This document shows, one piece after another, positions 7,600-15,996 of a stretch of 60,878 bases of DNA. The notes beneath the pieces were generated by a model. It was not told where the DNA came from, searched no databases, and saw only the letters and a list, made by a program, of their open reading frames with translations. How positions within the stretch are numbered: the stretch's first letter is position 1; every line of letters starts with the position of its first letter. Made by a program: the position numbers and the translations under genes. Origin of the DNA: an uncultured Clostridia bacterium (GTDB taxonomy: Bacteria > Bacillota > Clostridia > Oscillospirales > Acutalibacteraceae); contig CANQZA010000005.1 in the NCBI GenBank assembly GCA_947628175.1, positions 1 to 60,878 on the forward strand, in the 5' to 3' direction.

Positions 7600-10056
7600 T
7601 TATATGGATTTAAGCAGTTTAGGAAGTTTTATTATAACACTGCCGATTCTCCAAAAAATTTTATTAAATCCAAGAAATGTTGATTCGTCATCATTAAGGA
7701 TATTAATTAATCCCTCTGCCATTTTAGGTGAGAATACGCCCATACTCATCTGAACAAAATTGCGTATAGGAATTTGTGTTGCCATAGCTGCAAGCATTGC
7801 ACCATCACCATTTTCATTTGAACCCATTTTTGTCATAATGTATTTAATTAGTTTAGCAATTTTGCTGCCCCATTTTGTATACATGGCATCGTTGATACAG
7901 CAATAAATATCAATCTTTTTATTTTTGTCGATTTCAGATGATGGTATTGGTTTGCCATATACAGACTTAAACTGCTTGCCGTTCATATTGTTGATGTCTG
8001 CAGTATAGTATGCAGGAGCAGTTTTTCTGTAATCAGGGATTTTTGCAAGAACAGTTGATACAACAGTAATAGTTTTTGATAATTTTATATCTCTGCTTGA
8101 TGTACCGACAAGTATATCAAATTCACCTGTTTCAACCATCCAATCATTTATATTGATATTCCAAAATGCAAATGCTCTTTTTGAAAGTTCAACAGAAACT
8201 TCTTTTTCTTCACCAGCTTTAAGAAATACTTTTTCAAAAGCACGCAGTTCTTTAATCGGTCTAAATATAGTTGATTCTTTATCAGCAACATAAATCTGCG
8301 CAACCTCCGCACCGTCAGTACTGCCTGTATTTTTAATTTTAAAGGACACAGTTACTATATCAGTGTCTTTAATGTTGTCCGATGACAATTTAATATCACT
8401 GTATTCAAATGTTGTATAAGAAAGTCCGTAACCGAATGGAAATAGAACATCTTTTTTTGCAGTGTCATAATAACGATAACCAATATATACAGATTCTCTG
8501 TGTTCACTTGTTACAGGACCGCCCGGATAATTGCCATATGTAGGATTATCACTAAAGCTGATTGGATATGTTTCGGATGTTTTACCCGACGGATTAATTG
8601 TACCTGTAAGAATATTTGCAACAGCAGCACCGCCAGCCTGACCGCCAAGACCTGAATTAAGAAGCGCTTTAACCTCATTTATCCAAGGCATGTGAATTAC
8701 CGAACCACCTGCAAGAACAACAACTGTATTAGGGTTTGCCTTGGCAATTTCTGATATTAGATGATTATGGGAACCTGGCATTTCAATATTTTTTCTGTCA
8801 TATCCCTCTGCCTCAAATTCTTCGGTAAGACCTGCAAATATGATGGCCACATCCGCTGCTTTTGCACTTTTTACGGCTTCATTAACAAGACTATCATCTA
8901 TTACATCTTTACCCTTATCATAACCCTGAGAATATGAGATATTAACCCCAAATTTCAAAAGTTCATCATAAGCGTTATCAAGTTTAGTAGGATTAACAAC
9001 AGAGGTTCCTGCACCCTGAAAACGAGGAGCCTTTGCCATTTCGCCTATAACTGCAACCTTTTGACCTTTTTTTATGGGAAGAACATTATCTTCATTCTTC
9101 AACAGCACTATTGAATTTTCTGCTATTTTTTGTGCGATTTTATGGTGCTCATTAATATTAAATGTATGTTCCTTTTCAAGAGCAGGTTTTGATTTCAAAA
9201 TCAATTCAACTACATTATCAACTGCTTTATCAAGTATTTTCTCATTAAGTTCACCACTCTTGACAGCTTCAATGATTTTCTTTTTATTAAGTGTGCCTGA
9301 TGACGGCATTTCCAAATCCGTTCCGCATTCAAGTCCGGGGACTCTGTCAACAGACGCACCCCAGTCAGTAACAATCAGTCCGTCAAAGCCCCATTCATTA
9401 CGAAGTACATCTTCCTGCAGCCATTTGTTTTGAGAAGAATAAATACCGTTGATTCTGTTATATGAATTCATAACTGTCCAAGGCTTAGATTCCTTTATGC
9501 AAATTTCAAATGCAGTTAAATACAATTCTCTGATTGCTCTGTCATCCATGATTTCATCAATAATCATTCGGAATGCTTCCTGAGAATTGCAAGCAAAGTG
9601 TTTGAGTGAGGTACCTACACCTTTTGACTGAATACCATTAACAAGGGCGGCAGAACATTTGCCGGCAAGTAAAGGATCTTCGCTAAAATACTCAAAGTTA
9701 CGACCACATACGGGTGAACGCTTTATATTTGTGCCGGGGCCGAGAATAACGGATACTTTTTCCTGCAAGCATTCTTCTGCTATCGCTTCACCCTCAAGTT
9801 TAAGCAAATCCTCATCCCATGAGCAGGCAGCAGTTACGGCAGGAGGAAAGCAGGTTGATGGAACAGAATTACCGAGTCCAATACCTTCAGGCCTTTTTTC
9901 AGTGTTCTGTTTGCGCAAACCGTGAGGTCCATCTGTCATCATAATTTTAGGTAACCCAAGTTCCGGAGCAGACTGTAGATACCAATAGTTTAGTCCTGAA
10001 ACAAATGCTGCTTTTTGTTCAAGTGTCATTTTGCTTACAATTTCTGAATGTTTCAT
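7600..10056 (-). CDS. GH3 beta-glucosidase-type enzyme
   Basis: This 818-residue intracellular enzyme has the GH3 layout: N-terminal TIM barrel (about 1-290), alpha/beta sandwich (about 310-520) and fibronectin III-like domain (about 580-660). The nucleophile is D231 in GLIVTDWGA; KHFACNSQE and GPGTNIKRSPVCGRNFEYFSEDP are the barrel signatures. A further 130 residues after the FnIII domain are rich in helix and hydrophobic residues (ends KIFWRIGSVIIKLPKLLKSI); similar tails occur in some clostridial GH3 proteins, but their role is unknown. There is no signal peptide. It starts at ATG 10056 behind TAGGGG. It would hydrolyse imported beta-glucosides or related oligosaccharides; exact linkage cannot be read from sequence. 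Confidence 0.93.
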   Translation of the reverse strand: MKHSEIVSKMTLEQKAAFVSGLNYWYLQSAPELGLPKIMMTDGPHGLRKQNTEKRPEGIGLGNSVPSTCFPPAVTAACSWDEDLLKLEGEAIAEECLQEKVSVILGPGTNIKRSPVCGRNFEYFSEDPLLAGKCSAALVNGIQSKGVGTSLKHFACNSQEAFRMIIDEIMDDRAIRELYLTAFEICIKESKPWTVMNSYNRINGIYSSQNKWLQEDVLRNEWGFDGLIVTDWGASVDRVPGLECGTDLEMPSSGTLNKKKIIEAVKSGELNEKILDKAVDNVVELILKSKPALEKEHTFNINEHHKIAQKIAENSIVLLKNEDNVLPIKKGQKVAVIGEMAKAPRFQGAGTSVVNPTKLDNAYDELLKFGVNISYSQGYDKGKDVIDDSLVNEAVKSAKAADVAIIFAGLTEEFEAEGYDRKNIEMPGSHNHLISEIAKANPNTVVVLAGGSVIHMPWINEVKALLNSGLGGQAGGAAVANILTGTINPSGKTSETYPISFSDNPTYGNYPGGPVTSEHRESVYIGYRYYDTAKKDVLFPFGYGLSYTTFEYSDIKLSSDNIKDTDIVTVSFKIKNTGSTDGAEVAQIYVADKESTIFRPIKELRAFEKVFLKAGEEKEVSVELSKRAFAFWNININDWMVETGEFDILVGTSSRDIKLSKTITVVSTVLAKIPDYRKTAPAYYTADINNMNGKQFKSVYGKPIPSSEIDKNKKIDIYCCINDAMYTKWGSKIAKLIKYIMTKMGSNENGDGAMLAAMATQIPIRNFVQMSMGVFSPKMAEGLINILNDDESTFLGFNKIFWRIGSVIIKLPKLLKSI

Positions 10057-10096
10057 AAATATTACCCCTATGAATTAAATATATTTTATTAATTTG

Positions 10097-10183
10097 AGTG
10101 TAATATTTATTGATTTTTTATGCAATGATTTGCCTATATTCACCTATGATTTGTGAAATTATTAAAGAAAAACAAAATGATTT
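10097..10183 (-). promoter_or_regulatory. GH3 promoter with phased AraC-type repeats
   Basis: On the minus strand a TTGCAT -35 (10125-10120) and TACACT -10 (10102-10097) are 17 bp apart. The element ATGATTTG occurs on the plus strand at 10125-10132 and 10146-10153, 21 bp apart, and ATGATTT again at 10177-10183, 31 bp further. The proximal copy abuts the -35. Spacings of two and three helical turns fit AraC-family direct repeats. The assignment to the adjacent regulator is inferred. Confidence 0.5.
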
Positions 10184-10251
10184 TTACAAATATATGGTAA
10201 AAACAATGAGGGCATTTGTTTAATTATAAATAAAAAGGGTCTGCACCTTCG

Positions 10252-10863
10252 CTATCTTCCTCTTTCAAATGATCTGACTCTGAATCGTGCACCCGTTGAC
10301 TCACAAATCTGCCTTGATTTTTCCATATCCTCCTTGGAAATGACATCAACAACAGTCATACAGACATTATTACAGTATTTTACACATTCCCGCGTAAAAT
10401 GAAGCATTGCATCAAATGCCTTTCCCTTATAAATATTTCTTGTAATTTTATCATACTTTTCCGAGGTCGGTCCATTAAGCGAAATGGAAATGCTGTCAAA
10501 AAGCTCCGACAGTTCCTTTGCTGTCGGTTTTTTATTAATCAAATCGGAAAGTCCGTTGGTGTTGAGCCTTAATTTTATATCGGGATTTATGCTTTTAATA
10601 TAACGCGCCGATTCAATAAGATTGTTATAAGCGCTGGTAGGCTCACCGTAGCCGCAGAAAACAGCAGAGCTTACCTTAGAAAAGTCAAAATCATCAATCG
10701 CTTTTTTTATCCGATCTATATCAGGCTCTTCGTCAAACCAAAGTCTCTTTGCTTCACCGACGGCATCGCCTTTTGAGCGGATACAAAACGCACAGTTGCA
10801 GGGGCATTTATTAGTAATATTCAGATAAACGCCGCCCTCAAGAGTATAAACAATATCAGTCAT
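10252..10863 (-). CDS. Radical SAM protein of the TatD-associated type
   Basis: This 203-residue protein is a compact radical SAM enzyme. The cluster motif is C20-x3-C24-x2-C27 in NKCPCNCAFCIR, followed by the glycine-rich AVFCGYGEPT and the NTNG and SISLNGP strands. The short length, start pattern and ending FRVRSF match the family usually annotated as TatD-associated radical SAM. No tatD gene is present in this window. Instead its start overlaps the ECF S-component gene by 8 bp, making it the last gene of a vitamin B6 salvage operon. The reaction is unknown; a role in cofactor or tRNA chemistry would be speculation. Confidence 0.8.
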   Translation of the reverse strand: MTDIVYTLEGGVYLNITNKCPCNCAFCIRSKGDAVGEAKRLWFDEEPDIDRIKKAIDDFDFSKVSSAVFCGYGEPTSAYNNLIESARYIKSINPDIKLRLNTNGLSDLINKKPTAKELSELFDSISISLNGPTSEKYDKITRNIYKGKAFDAMLHFTRECVKYCNNVCMTVVDVISKEDMEKSRQICESTGARFRVRSFERGR

Positions 10864-11377
10864 TTAAAAATCCTCTGTCCATAAAAAGTTTTTTCTTAAT
10901 CTTTGCGGTATCGAATGCGTACGCAATAATAATAAATACCACTGCGCTTCCCACAGCCTGAATCACATTGCCGGGTATGTCAACAACAGCATACGCCTTG
11001 TCAATAATCAAATCCGACACAAAGTATCCGAAAACAGTTATTGCTCCCGAAAGAATTGTAAATAATGCCGTAAGCGGTGTCAAGATTTTTTCGCTTTTTT
11101 TACTGACAATCACAAATGGAAGTGCAATAAAAAGCTTAATAATAAGCGTTGCGGGGGCATATACGGCAAAGCCTGATGTCAGATCTGCCATAGCCTCTCC
11201 GACAGCCGCGGCAAAAAACGCCCATGGTCCGCCTAAAACAGACGCTACTATATAGATAAGAGCATCACCCAGATGCACATAACCCGATGCAACAGGTATC
11301 TGAACAAATCTCGTTAGCGCAAAAATCATTGCGGTAAACATTGCCGTCATTACCATTTTTAAAACATTCTTATTCAT
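10856..11377 (-). CDS. ECF transporter S component, probably for a vitamin B6 form
   Basis: The 173-residue protein has five to six membrane helices and the ECF S-component look, with ALTRFVQIPVASGYVHLGDALIYIVASVLGGPWAF near the N-terminus. It overlaps the kinase gene upstream by 4 bp and the radical SAM gene downstream by 8 bp, so all three are translationally coupled. Related S components predicted to import pyridoxine lie beside pyridoxal kinase genes, and this context is the basis for the substrate call. A hydroxymethylpyrimidine importer is the main alternative. The shared EcfA/EcfT energising module is not in the window. Confidence 0.8.
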   Translation of the reverse strand: MNKNVLKMVMTAMFTAMIFALTRFVQIPVASGYVHLGDALIYIVASVLGGPWAFFAAAVGEAMADLTSGFAVYAPATLIIKLFIALPFVIVSKKSEKILTPLTALFTILSGAITVFGYFVSDLIIDKAYAVVDIPGNVIQAVGSAVVFIIIAYAFDTAKIKKKLFMDRGFLND

Positions 11378-12177
11378 AATATCAAATCCTCCAAAATAGT
11401 TTCAAATTCTACGCCGTCGTTATGATTCTTGACGGATGTATGAAAAACAGCTTTCTCTATAAACGAGGTTGCCTTTGATACGGCATCGTTTAATGACATT
11501 CCTCGTGTAAGAGCACCTGTAACAATGCAGGAAAAAATATCCCCTGTTCCGCTGTAATAGCCGCCTGTATGAACGGCAGTTGCTTTATAAGTCTCGCCGC
11601 GCGAAAAAACTATATTTGATATTTCCCCGTTTTGTCTGTACCCTGTGACAACAATATTCTTTATGCCCTGCTCAATGAGCTTATGCGCATAGCGTTCTAT
11701 CTTATTATAATCGTTTGAAAAATCCTCATCGGCAAGCAGTGCAAGCTCACATATATTCGGTGTAATTACATCTGCTTTTTTGCACAGGAGCCTCATTTTT
11801 GAGCACATAGCACTGTTGTACCCGTCATATAGTGAACCGTTATCCGCCATAACAGGATCTACAACCAAAATAGTGTTTCCGCTTTTAAATGTATCAATAA
11901 ATTCGCTTATAATATCAAGTTGTTTTTCATCTGCAACAAAGCCGGTCAAAATTGAATCAAAGCGTACATTCAACTTCTTCCATTCATGAATAAAATCAGA
12001 CAATTTGTCTGTCAAAGATACAGACGAATAGCTCTCATATGCAGTCTGATTTGACAAAACAGCTGTTACAAGCGGATGAACCTCAACACCCATAACGCTT
12101 ATAATCGGAATTGCAGCTGTCAGCGAGCATTTTCCAAAGCCCGATATATCATTTATCACGGCACACTTTTTTGTCAC
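11374..12177 (-). CDS. pdxK: Pyridoxal/pyridoxamine kinase
   Basis: The 267-residue protein is a ribokinase-fold kinase that phosphorylates B6 vitamers to feed the PLP pool. It shows the family N-terminus KKCAVINDISGFGKCSL, the substrate loop near SVMGVEVHPLVTAVLSNQT, VVDPVMADNGSLY, and the anion hole GTGDIF with D213. GTG 12177 is chosen because AAGAGG lies 9 nt upstream and the resulting N-terminus MTKKCAVIND matches relatives; a GTG at 12186 abuts that site and is unlikely. It is first in an operon with the ECF S component and radical SAM genes, divergent from a MocR regulator. A hydroxymethylpyrimidine kinase is less likely given the motif set. Confidence 0.88.
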   Translation of the reverse strand: MTKKCAVINDISGFGKCSLTAAIPIISVMGVEVHPLVTAVLSNQTAYESYSSVSLTDKLSDFIHEWKKLNVRFDSILTGFVADEKQLDIISEFIDTFKSGNTILVVDPVMADNGSLYDGYNSAMCSKMRLLCKKADVITPNICELALLADEDFSNDYNKIERYAHKLIEQGIKNIVVTGYRQNGEISNIVFSRGETYKATAVHTGGYYSGTGDIFSCIVTGALTRGMSLNDAVSKATSFIEKAVFHTSVKNHNDGVEFETILEDLIL

Positions 12178-12190
12178 TGAGCACACCCTC

Positions 12191-12219
12191 TTGATTTCTT
12201 ACTGTTAACATTATATAAT
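12191..12219 (+). promoter_or_regulatory. Promoter for the MocR-family gene in the divergent region
   Basis: TTGATT (12191-12196) and TATAAT (12214-12219) are 17 bp apart on the plus strand, giving a leader of about 65 nt. The -10 lies in a perfect 12-bp palindrome, CATTATATAATG, which also supplies a TATAAT for the opposite strand (12215-12210) with only a poor -35. The leftward kinase promoter therefore looks activator-dependent. Confidence 0.5.
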
Positions 12220-12290
12220 GATACTGATATTAATAAAATACACAGTTTTAATAATTTTTTAGTATACAGATTGAGAGGCATTAAATTGAA

Positions 12291-13547
12291 ATGAAAAAGT
12301 ATAATCAAGTATATAATGAAATAAAAAATATGATTCTCTCCCGCCAACTAATATGCGGCGATAAAATACCCTCCGTGAGAAAGGCGTCACAGCTTTACAG
12401 CGTTTCAACAACAACAATTCAAAATGCTTATTTTGATTTATGTGCCGACGGATATATTATAGCACAACCAAAAAGCGGTTATTTTGTATCTGATATTGAA
12501 GAAATTCTAACACAGGAGGAAAGCAGCCGCCAAACAAGTGATATAAAATATGACCTTACCGGAGGAGCGGCAGATGCAGACAGTTTTGATTTTACTCTTT
12601 GGCAGAGATACATAAAAAGCGCACTCAGGCAAAAGGAGCGTCTGCTGTCATACAGCGAGCCGCAGGGCGAATATGATCTGAGGTGTGCAATAGCGCAATA
12701 CATTAAGGAAAAGCGAAATGTAATCACTTCACCGGACAGAATCATTATCGGTGCGGGTGTTCAGACACTTTTACAGACAATATGCCCTTTGCTGGACAAG
12801 AGTCTGACTGTATCGTTTCCGGACAACAGCTTCAGGCAGGGCATGAGCCTATTTGCTGATTACGGTTTTGAAGTACACACAAGAGACAAGGATGCCGGTA
12901 TAATTTATGTTTCTCCCTCTCATATGACAAGATGGGGAGATGTCATGCCGATTAAACGAAGACTTGAATTGATTAAACATTCACAAAAAAACGGCTCTAT
13001 CGTTATTGAGGATGATTATGAAAACGAATTTTTGTATAATGTCACCCCAACACCCTCACTCTACGCTCTGGGAAAGGGCAATATTATATATATAGGTTCG
13101 TTTTCGGCAATGCTGCTTCCGGGAATAAGAATCAGCTTTGCCGTTTTAACAAAGCAACTGAGTGAGAAATTCAAAATGCTGAGTTACCGATTTGCGCAGA
13201 CAGCAAGCAAAACCGAACAAATTGCCTTGTGCCAGTACATCCGTGACGGTCATATGAACGCGCAGATTAGAAAAATAAGACGCCTTTATACAGCAAAAAC
13301 AAAATCGTTTGCCTCCATACTGAAAGATGAGCTGAAAAATGCGGAAATTGAAATAGGAGAAAATACACTTCAAATAATACTGAAAACAGAATTTTCAAAA
13401 GATATAAATATCTTTAATCAAATGTCACTGAGGGTTTTTGTTCAGGAATACAAAGACGGCAGGATAGTTCTTGTCATATCACCGTCAGGCATTGAAAATG
13501 CCGAGTTTAAAAATGCCGCCAAAGCATTAAAAAAAGCGCTGATTTAG
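12291..13547 (+). CDS. MocR/PdxR-type GntR regulator with aminotransferase-like domain
   Basis: This 418-residue protein joins a GntR winged helix (about 1-70, with IPSVRKASQLYSVSTTTIQNAY) to a fold-type I aminotransferase domain (about 95-418). Such regulators sense PLP; GabR and PdxR are known examples. The aspartate region IEDDYENEF is kept, but the motif that normally reads GTFSK holds GSFSA here, so the Schiff-base lysine is Ala273. The regulator may bind PLP non-covalently, another ligand, or none. It is divergent from the B6 salvage operon, which makes that operon its likely target. ATG 12291 is the only fitting start; GAGAGG is a little far upstream. Confidence 0.88.
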   Translation: MKKYNQVYNEIKNMILSRQLICGDKIPSVRKASQLYSVSTTTIQNAYFDLCADGYIIAQPKSGYFVSDIEEILTQEESSRQTSDIKYDLTGGAADADSFDFTLWQRYIKSALRQKERLLSYSEPQGEYDLRCAIAQYIKEKRNVITSPDRIIIGAGVQTLLQTICPLLDKSLTVSFPDNSFRQGMSLFADYGFEVHTRDKDAGIIYVSPSHMTRWGDVMPIKRRLELIKHSQKNGSIVIEDDYENEFLYNVTPTPSLYALGKGNIIYIGSFSAMLLPGIRISFAVLTKQLSEKFKMLSYRFAQTASKTEQIALCQYIRDGHMNAQIRKIRRLYTAKTKSFASILKDELKNAEIEIGENTLQIILKTEFSKDINIFNQMSLRVFVQEYKDGRIVLVISPSGIENAEFKNAAKALKKALI

Positions 13548-13619
13548 CATTATCGGACATAAACCGAAAAGCAGTCGCATTTAAAAGTCCTCTTTTTTGT
13601 ACTGTCCTCCCAAGAGCTG

Positions 13620-13647
13620 TTGATTAATAAATCACTTATGATACAAT
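13620..13647 (+). promoter_or_regulatory. Promoter of the small membrane protein gene
   Basis: TTGATT (13620-13625) and TACAAT (13642-13647) are 16 bp apart, 33 bp before the start codon. Confidence 0.5.
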
Positions 13648-13679
13648 AGTCTTGTAAACAAAATCAAGGAGGATTTAAA

Positions 13680-14003
13680 ATGAAAAATACAGTAAAAAAA
13701 CTAATTCAATCGGTAATCATCTCGGTTGTAACACTTTTTGCGGGATGTATTATCACCTGTGTTTCCTTTAACCTATTTGACAACCTGACTTCAAATCAGA
13801 TGAAAGTACTTTTTGCCTTTGATGTAATCTGCCTTGCTGCAACAGGTGCCTTTACGCTTTTCATATATGACAGAAAAAAGCTTTTGAAAAAAAGAAAAAA
13901 GAAGCTTGAACGGCTGCATTACCAAAGAATTTTAAAGCGTGAACAGGAATTTTCACAAATTGAACAAATAATTGATCATTCTGATTTTGCAGCATCGGCT
14001 TAA
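13680..14003 (+). CDS. Small membrane protein with basic C-terminal tail, function unknown
   Basis: The 107-residue product has two membrane helices (about 10-32 and 44-63) followed by a very basic segment, DRKKLLKKRKKKLERL, and a coiled tail. I do not recognise the family. It starts at ATG 13680 behind AAGGAGG with 6-nt spacing, one of the best ribosome binding sites in the window, so it is very likely real. It has its own promoter and a strong terminator, so it forms a single-gene unit. By the positive-inside rule the basic tail should be cytoplasmic. Confidence 0.7.
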   Translation: MKNTVKKLIQSVIISVVTLFAGCIITCVSFNLFDNLTSNQMKVLFAFDVICLAATGAFTLFIYDRKKLLKKRKKKLERLHYQRILKREQEFSQIEQIIDHSDFAASA

Positions 14004-14015
14004 TTGTGTTATAAT
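13987..14015 (+). promoter_or_regulatory. Possible promoter of the GH127 gene
   Basis: TTGCAG (13987-13992) and TATAAT (14010-14015) are 17 bp apart. The predicted start, near 14022, lies inside the terminator stem that follows, so transcripts from this promoter would lack the 5' arm and would not form the terminator. Confidence 0.5.
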
Positions 14016-14037
14016 GTGTCCGGGTAACACCGGACAC
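14016..14037 (+). terminator. Terminator after the small membrane protein gene
   Basis: GTGTCCGG (14016-14023) pairs with CCGGACAC (14030-14037), followed by seven T residues. It ends the upstream single-gene unit 12 bp past its stop codon. Confidence 0.85.
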
Positions 14038-14059
14038 TTTTTTTATTTTGGAGAAAAAA

Positions 14060-15982
14060 ATGGAAATTAATCATTATTCACGCCATCTGGAACTCGACTG
14101 CGTTCGTATTGACGACAAATTCTGGAGCAAGGAGATTGAGCTTGTAAGAAAAGAAGTCATCCCCTATCAGTACAATGCCTTAAACGATAATATCCCCGGG
14201 GCACAGAAAAGTTACAGCATTGAAAATTTTATAAAGGCCGCTAAAATCGTACAGAATATAAAGGAAAACAAGAAGGTTGAAACATACCCTGCGGACAAAT
14301 GGGAATATACAGACGAAAACTGCGATGAAAATGCATTTCACGGATGGGTTTTTCAGGATTCCGATGTTTATAAATGGATTGAGGCAGCGGGATACTCGCT
14401 TATGCATACATATGACAGCGCGCTTAAAAGGAAGGCTGATGAAATGATAGACATCGTCTGCAACGCTCAAATGGACAACGGCTACCTCGACACACTTTAC
14501 ATAATTAATGACCGTGATAAAATTTTCACAAATCTTCGTGATTTTCACGAACTTTACTGCTTCGGTCACTTAACGGAGGGCGCAATCAGCTATTACAAGG
14601 CTACGGGTGATAAGAAACTTCTTAACGCCGCAATAAAATTTGCCGACCTTATATGCTCCTCCTTTGGCGAAGATAAAAGAAAGGGCTATCCCGGTCATGA
14701 AATTGCGGAAATGGCACTCGTCAAACTGTATGAGCTTACACACAGCAGAGCATACCTGGATACGGCGAAATTTTTTATTGAAGAACGCGGAAAAAAACCG
14801 TACTATTTTGATATCGAGCGTGATAAAATAACTGTTGAGGACAACTATTTTTATAATCAAGCGCATAAGCAGCCGAGACATCAGCATGAGGCTGTCGGAC
14901 ACGCCGTAAGAGGCGTATATCTCTACTCCGCCATGGCTGATATAGCAAGATTTTTCAGGGATGATGCGCTTTATAAAGCCTGTGAAGACATATGGAATAA
15001 TATTGAAAATAAGAAAATGTATATAACCGGCGGGATAGGCGCCACGGTTGACGGTGAGGCATTTTCTTTTGATTATGATTTGCCCAACGATCTTGCCTAC
15101 TCCGAAACCTGCGCCTCAATAGGCTTAATCTTTTTTGCACGAAGGATGCTTGAAATAGCACCCAAATCGAAATACGCCGATGTTATGGAAAGAGCATTAT
15201 ACAACACCGTGCTTGCAGGCATGGCACAGGACGGAAAATCTTTTTTCTATGTCAATCCGCTTGAGGTACTGCCCGAGGCATCACACAAGGATTCGCGCAA
15301 AAGGCACATTAAACCCACAAGGCAGAAATGGTTTTCATGCGCCTGCTGTCCTCCCAATCTGGCAAGGCTTATTTCCTCCCTTGGTGAATATTGTTATACG
15401 CAAAACGACCATACCTTATTTGTGCATCTTTTTGCAGGAGGAAACATAAAAACCGACAAGGGAAGTATTCATATCCGTTCCGATTATACACACAGCGGGG
15501 AAATTGAATTTGACATAAAGCCAAACAAACCTTTCACTTTTGCGATAAGAATTCCGCACTGGTGCGACAATCCCGAATTCTCATCAGAGTATCATGAAAA
15601 AGACGGATATGCCTATTTCAGAGTTCATCACAATACGGTAATCCAATGTAAATTTGAGCAAAAGATAAAAATAATTAAGTGCTCAAATAATGTCCGGGCA
15701 AACATCGGAAAAGCAGCGCTCTCACGAGGACCTTTTATTTACTGCTTTGAGGAGGCGGACAACGGAAAAAATCTTCAGATGCTCTCCATTTCTCCCGGCA
15801 GCCAGATGACATATAAAGACGGCTTTATAATTGCAGACGGCTTCAGAGAGAAGCCGGACGACAAGCTGTATACGGAATATAAAGCGGGCGTTAAGAAGAA
15901 CTGTAAAATAAAACTTATACCGTATTATCTCTGGGGCAACAGAGGTGAAAACGAAATGTCTGTTTACATAAGAATTGTATAA
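14060..15982 (+). CDS. GH127 beta-L-arabinofuranosidase-type enzyme
   Basis: The 640-residue protein belongs to GH127 (PF07944). The active-site set known from Bifidobacterium HypBA1 is complete: E333 in GEAFSF (acid/base), E349 and C351 in YSETCA, and C427, C429 and C430 in FSCACCPPN. C429 is the expected cysteine nucleophile, held by a zinc site. The spacing of 16 residues between the two glutamates matches HypBA1. There is no signal peptide, so it acts on imported arabinosides from plant material. ATG 14060 follows GGAG by 6 nt; an in-frame TTG at 14048 overlaps that site and is rejected. It is 14 bp upstream of a MATE pump, probably in one transcript. Confidence 0.92.
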   Translation: MEINHYSRHLELDCVRIDDKFWSKEIELVRKEVIPYQYNALNDNIPGAQKSYSIENFIKAAKIVQNIKENKKVETYPADKWEYTDENCDENAFHGWVFQDSDVYKWIEAAGYSLMHTYDSALKRKADEMIDIVCNAQMDNGYLDTLYIINDRDKIFTNLRDFHELYCFGHLTEGAISYYKATGDKKLLNAAIKFADLICSSFGEDKRKGYPGHEIAEMALVKLYELTHSRAYLDTAKFFIEERGKKPYYFDIERDKITVEDNYFYNQAHKQPRHQHEAVGHAVRGVYLYSAMADIARFFRDDALYKACEDIWNNIENKKMYITGGIGATVDGEAFSFDYDLPNDLAYSETCASIGLIFFARRMLEIAPKSKYADVMERALYNTVLAGMAQDGKSFFYVNPLEVLPEASHKDSRKRHIKPTRQKWFSCACCPPNLARLISSLGEYCYTQNDHTLFVHLFAGGNIKTDKGSIHIRSDYTHSGEIEFDIKPNKPFTFAIRIPHWCDNPEFSSEYHEKDGYAYFRVHHNTVIQCKFEQKIKIIKCSNNVRANIGKAALSRGPFIYCFEEADNGKNLQMLSISPGSQMTYKDGFIIADGFREKPDDKLYTEYKAGVKKNCKIKLIPYYLWGNRGENEMSVYIRIV

Positions 15983-15996
15983 CATATGGAGTAAAA

